A stretch of DNA of 64,000 nt from Bradyrhizobium sp. 149 (GTDB taxonomy: Bacteria; Pseudomonadota; Alphaproteobacteria; Rhizobiales; Xanthobacteraceae). Shown in pieces: positions 60,889-64,000 of the stretch. Below the pieces are notes generated by a model. The model was given only the letters and a program-made list of their open reading frames with translations, did no database searches and was not told the origin of the DNA. The stretch lies in assembly GCF_023073915.1 (NCBI RefSeq), contig NZ_JADPKK010000020.1:259001-323000 (forward strand), in the 5' to 3' direction. How positions within the stretch are numbered: position 1 is the first letter of the stretch; every line of letters starts with the position of its first letter. Made by a program: the position numbers and the translations under genes.

Positions 60889-61836
60889 TTACTTGATCAG
60901 CCCTTTTTCCTTGTAATAGCGGATCGCGCCGGGATGCAGCGGAACCGGGCTGCCACTGGCCGCCGTCTCGAGCTTGATCTCCTTGCCGGCCGCATGCGCG
61001 TTGGCGAGCTCGGGCAGCGACTCGTAGACCAGTTTTGTCATCTGGTAGGCGAGATCGTCCGACACCGCCGAGCTGGTGACTAGATAGTTGATCACGGCCG
61101 CGGTCGGCACGTCCTTGTCCTGCCCGGTGTAGGTGTTGGCGGGAATGGTCGCCGCCACGAAGGGCAGGCCGATCTTCTCGACGGTCTCCTTCGGCACCGA
61201 CACCACCGTGATCGGGCTCGAGGTCGAGAGATCCTTCAGCGAGGCCACACCGAGGCCGGCTGATTGCAGCGTCGCGCCGAGCTGCCGGTTTTTCATGAGA
61301 TCGACGGATTCGGCAAACGGCAGATACTCGACCTTGCCGAGATCCTTATAGCTCATGCCGGCCGCGGCCAGGATCGCGCGCGAATTCAGCTCCGTGCCCG
61401 ATTTCGGCGCGCCGACCGACAGGCTCTTGCCCTTGAGGTCCGCCAGCGTCTTGATGCCGCTCTCGGCGGTCGCGACGATCTGAATGTAGTTCGGATAGAT
61501 CGCGCCGATCGTGCGCAGCTTGTCGAGCTTGGTCTTGAAGCCCGCCTCCTCCTCGCCGTCCCAAGCGGCCTTGAGCGAGTCGCCCAGCGTGAACGCCAGC
61601 TCGCCGCGGCCCTGCTGCAGCAGGATCAGGTTCTCGACCGACGCCTTGGTGGCCTGCACCTGCGTCTTCACGTTCGGAATCTTGTCGCCGTAGATCTTCC
61701 CGATCGCGACCCCGAGCGGATAGTAGACGCCGGAGGTGCCGCCGGTCAGCACGTTGATGAAGGATTGCGCCTGCGCGCAAGGTGCCGACGCCGCCAGAGC
61801 AAGAGCCGCGGCCACGCCGAAAATCGTCCGTTTCAT
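60889..61836 (-). CDS. TAXI family TRAP transporter solute-binding protein
   Basis: 315 residues from ATG 61836. Signal peptide (GVAAALALAASAPCAQAQ). The TAXI start SFINVLTGGTSGVYYPLGVAIGKIY is characteristic, followed by QQGRGELAFTLGDS and LKGKSLSVGAPKSGTE. It binds a carboxylate-type solute in the periplasm for the fused TRAP permease downstream. Confidence 0.93.
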   Translation of the reverse strand: MKRTIFGVAAALALAASAPCAQAQSFINVLTGGTSGVYYPLGVAIGKIYGDKIPNVKTQVQATKASVENLILLQQGRGELAFTLGDSLKAAWDGEEEAGFKTKLDKLRTIGAIYPNYIQIVATAESGIKTLADLKGKSLSVGAPKSGTELNSRAILAAAGMSYKDLGKVEYLPFAESVDLMKNRQLGATLQSAGLGVASLKDLSTSSPITVVSVPKETVEKIGLPFVAATIPANTYTGQDKDVPTAAVINYLVTSSAVSDDLAYQMTKLVYESLPELANAHAAGKEIKLETAASGSPVPLHPGAIRYYKEKGLIK

Positions 61837-62188
61837 GATTTTTTCACTCCCCAAACCGGCCGGGAAATTGGCCGGATGAGGCGACCGGGTCAACCCGTCC
61901 AAAAGTCAAAACAGGGGTGCGGTAAATGGCTGTCCTGGCTCGATTTTTGGGGAACCCGGTGGGTGCGGCGAGGTGGCGCAGCCAGGCAGGCTTACGTGAG
62001 GATCACTTCACCCACGCGGCAGGCCCGGTGCAACCTCGCCCGCTTGCGAGAGAGGTCGGCGCGAAGCGCCGGGTGAGGGCTTTCTCGTCCAGGGGATTGT
62101 CCCATTGCGGATAAACCCTCTCCCCACCCCTCCCCCGCAAGCGGGGAAGGGAGCGCACCGTCACTGGCAAGCCCTCACTGGCGAACCC
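61837..62188. repeat. Intergenic stretch with repeat-like hairpins, no gene
   Basis: No coding frame is convincing. The second half holds CTCACCC-type palindromes (62018-62090) and a hairpin CCCCGC/GCGGGG at about 62130-62145. The promoter for the TAXI operon should lie in the first 100 nt. Confidence 0.5.
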
Positions 62189-62677
62189 TCACTGGAACGT
62201 CATGTCCAGGCACTTGGAGATGTCGGAGCCGAGGCCGGAGGAGATGATGATGCAGCCGCGCACCTTCTGTGCGCTGACGTCGGCGGCCCAGACCGAGTAG
62301 CCGCCAGGGCCAAAGAACGAATTGGTGTTCGGCGGCTCGGTCTCGGTGGCGTCGAAATCGTAATGGCCGTCGGTCTCGAAAATGCGCGGCTTCTTGGTGC
62401 AGCCGCCGTCAGTCTGGACGTTGATGACTTCCTTGTTGTCGCGGGTCAGCGCCAGCGAGACCTGACAGCGGAAATATTCCGAGGTCTTGGTGTTGAAGAG
62501 GTAGGTGTAGGACTTGCAGGTCGCGGTGTTCAGCTTGCCCGGGGCGAGGCCACGGCTGCACGAAATTCGCTGGTTGTGGCTGAGCTGGTAATCATCGGCC
62601 CGTACCGCCGGCGCCAGCACGGTCAGCAGCAGCGCGGCAGTCCCACAAACTTTAATGACATGGCTCATCCGAATCAT
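62189..62677 (-). CDS. Exported hypothetical protein with Cys-rich mature domain
   Basis: 162 residues from an ATG at 62677 (another at 62668). Signal peptide (VCGTAALLLTVLAPAVRA), then a beta-rich domain with five Cys (RISCSRG, TATCKSY, YFRCQVS, GGCTKKP, RGCIIIS, SKCLDM). These spacings point to an extracytoplasmic disulfide-stabilised protein. No family is recognised. Confidence 0.65.
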   Translation of the reverse strand: MIRMSHVIKVCGTAALLLTVLAPAVRADDYQLSHNQRISCSRGLAPGKLNTATCKSYTYLFNTKTSEYFRCQVSLALTRDNKEVINVQTDGGCTKKPRIFETDGHYDFDATETEPPNTNSFFGPGGYSVWAADVSAQKVRGCIIISSGLGSDISKCLDMTFQ

Positions 62678-62862
62678 CCCCACACCCATATTTTTGTCGA
62701 ATTGCGTTCTAGACGGAAAGCGGAACATAGTCGCGGAGGGGCGAAGGGAAAATCACAAACTGCTGGGCAAGACGTGATGCGCTGCGGCGCTTTCGCAAAT
62801 TGACCTGGAGACATCGTTCGTGATTTGTTCAAGCCAAACGCCTCAATGGGGAGGATAGGGTG

Positions 62863-63165
62863 ATGGCATTTTCAACAAAGACATTTTTGGTAACAGCCGT
62901 GCTCGGCGCGTTCGCTGCACCCGCATTGGCGCAGACCGCTGCAACGCCTTGGGAGCTCAAGCCCGACACCGGCTATGCCTATGACAAGGACGGCAAGACC
63001 TTTTCCTACAAGATGGGCACCAACAATGCAGGCGAGCTGCTCAAGGGTGCCAAGAAGGTGCCGAAGGGCACGCTGTTCTTCATCGGCCACAACGGCCAGC
63101 TCTACATGCGCAGCGGCCCGTATCTGGAAGGCGACGGCAAGTTCAAGTTCGGGTCGGATCAGTAG
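62863..63165 (+). CDS. Small exported hypothetical protein
   Basis: 100 residues from ATG 62863, behind a GGGGAGGATAGGG ribosome-binding region. Signal peptide (FLVTAVLGAFAAPALAQ). The mature part has ATPWELKPDTGYAYDKDGKTF, then GTNNAGELLKGAKKVPKGTLFFIGHNGQLY and a Gly/Lys-rich end. No Cys. The family is unknown but the gene is clearly coding. Confidence 0.72.
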   Translation: MAFSTKTFLVTAVLGAFAAPALAQTAATPWELKPDTGYAYDKDGKTFSYKMGTNNAGELLKGAKKVPKGTLFFIGHNGQLYMRSGPYLEGDGKFKFGSDQ

Positions 63166-63184
63166 GCCGAGGTCGCGGCGACGG

Positions 63185-63345
63185 TACGCTCCCTCGCCCC
63201 CGTTCTTACGGGGAGAGAGTTGGGGTGAGGGGCTGCGTCCGCAATTGCGGTGAGAGCTGGACTCGCGGAGAGTCTCCCTCACCCGGAATTCAAGCTACGC
63301 TTGAATTCCGACCTCTCCCCGCAAGCGGGGCGAGGTGAAGAGACA
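63185..63345. repeat. Intergenic REP-like hairpins
   Basis: A CGCCCCCGTTCTTACGGGGAG hairpin is followed by a longer one with AATTCAAGCTACGCTTGAATT in the centre and outer TCTCCCTCACCC / CCGACCTCTCCCC. The CTCACCC and CCCCGC motifs are shared with the stretch near 62,050-62,150, so these belong to one dispersed family. Confidence 0.65.
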
Positions 63346-63349
63346 CCTT

Positions 63350-64000
63350 TCAAAACGCCCCCGCCAGCTCCCGCGCGCCGGCATTGTTGCTGTTGCTGTC
63401 CATCCGCGTATCCGTCACCGCCAGCAGCTTCGCCACCGTGTTGTGCCGGATCGCGACCGGGTTGCGCTCGTAACCGCCGCGCTGGAAGAAGTTCGAGGTC
63501 GGCACCTGCTCGCGCATCGCCTGCGGCATCGTCACCATGTCGAGGCCGGTGCCATCGCCGGTGAGATTCATCATCTCGAGCTCGGCCGCGCTGAGCGGGC
63601 GGCTATAGCCCTTGGCGCGCGCGAACAGCACCGAGGTGAGCAGCTTGTGGGTCTGCAGCATCGGCCCGATATCGATGTCGAGCACCATGGCATGCATGGC
63701 CCAGCCCTGCGCGGTGTTGCCGATCTTCTCGTGCTCCGACCACGTGTCGGGCACCGACTTGGCATGCGCCACCATCTTCTTCAGAATAGTGAGCTTATGC
63801 TCGAGCGACTGGCGCGCCGGGCCTGAGGTCCGCGCGACCTTGTCAGAGAGCGCGCGGATGAATTCATGGCCCTGCTCGGCCAGCAGCTCGACGCTGTTGG
63901 TGGTCAGCAGCTGGTTGTAGCCCATCGCGGTCGAAATGGCGCGCTTGCCGCCATGCTCGATCCCCGCTTGCACGTCGTAACTGCCGGTGCCGCCGGTCTC
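63350..64000 (-). CDS. Hypothetical protein, 5' end beyond the right edge
   Basis: The frame stays open to the last base, so the start is outside the window. The visible 216 residues are helical and soluble (LAEQGHEFIRALSDKVARTSGPARQ, then LEHKLTILKKMVAHAKSVPDTW, then MVLDIDIGPMLQTHKLLTSVLFARA). Two Met-rich loops (MNLTGDGTGLDMVTMPQAM) occur. No family is recognised. The REP-like elements lie immediately after the stop. Confidence 0.65.
   Translation of the reverse strand, partial: ETGGTGSYDVQAGIEHGGKRAISTAMGYNQLLTTNSVELLAEQGHEFIRALSDKVARTSGPARQSLEHKLTILKKMVAHAKSVPDTWSEHEKIGNTAQGWAMHAMVLDIDIGPMLQTHKLLTSVLFARAKGYSRPLSAAELEMMNLTGDGTGLDMVTMPQAMREQVPTSNFFQRGGYERNPVAIRHNTVAKLLAVTDTRMDSNSNNAGARELAGAF

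Overview
The window looks like a chromosome segment of a Bradyrhizobium-type alphaproteobacterium (Nitrobacteraceae). The evidence is the GC-rich codon use from about 28 kb onward, an NdvA/ChvA-type cyclic beta-glucan exporter, the ispH-thrB-rnhA gene order, a DUF1013/TrcR-type regulator, a TAXI-TRAP transporter followed by DUF1850, and many intergenic palindromes of the sort common in this family. No tRNA, rRNA, CRISPR array, integrase or complete insertion sequence was recognised.

Positions 1 to about 28,000 are accessory in character: visibly lower and patchier GC, many orphan genes, and a series of decayed genes. The first 7 kb hold a ThDP enzyme entering from the left edge, an FAD oxidoreductase, an ABC-F ATPase, and a sugar/choline-phosphate-type nucleotidyltransferase flanked by remnants of an aminotransferase and a 2-hydroxyacid dehydrogenase. 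From 7 to 10 kb lie an internally deleted nrdB remnant, a three-gene orphan operon, a zinc-ribbon protein, a frameshifted SRAP (YedK/HMCES) gene and a truncated dinB. From 10.6 to 19.9 kb there is a cluster of exported proteins: a trypsin-like protease overlapping a subtilase, a lipoprotein, a c-type cytochrome-like protein, a small cytochrome-associated-type protein, an LCAT-like lipase/acyltransferase and a second trypsin-like protease. They look as if they act together in the envelope or outside the cell.

Positions 20.6 to 26.7 kb carry the most striking locus. A HigB-like toxin with an HTH-ImmA/IrrE antitoxin-protease is transcribed divergently from a six-gene, fully overlapping ubiquitin-like operon: a double-Ubl protein, an E2-fold protein, a JAB-E1 fusion, a DUF6527-type zinc protein, a single-Ubl protein and a kinase-fold protein. 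The two Ubl proteins share a C-terminal F-S-K-P-P-T-x-F-G motif with extra residues beyond the glycine. This suggests processing by the JAB domain and conjugation by the E1/E2 pair. The layout resembles known bacterial Ubl defence operons (Bil, Bub, CBASS Cap2/Cap3), but it is not one of those arrangements as I recognise them.

From 28.4 kb on the content is housekeeping or core: a NarL-type two-component system, small exported proteins, a thioesterase, nitronate monooxygenase, aspartase, a YqaA/DedA protein, HisE, a NitT/TauT-type solute-binding protein, the glucan exporter, a D,D-carboxypeptidase, FadD, DUF924, peroxiredoxin, RNase HI, homoserine kinase, IspH, TrcR, propionyl-CoA synthetase, a DUF1311 protein with a decayed partial duplicate and an adjacent 13-bp tandem repeat, a CPA1 antiporter, an SDR, the TAXI-TRAP transporter, and small secreted proteins. 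The last gene runs off the right edge. Starts were corrected from the longest ORF where ribosome-binding sites, signal peptides or overlaps argued for it.
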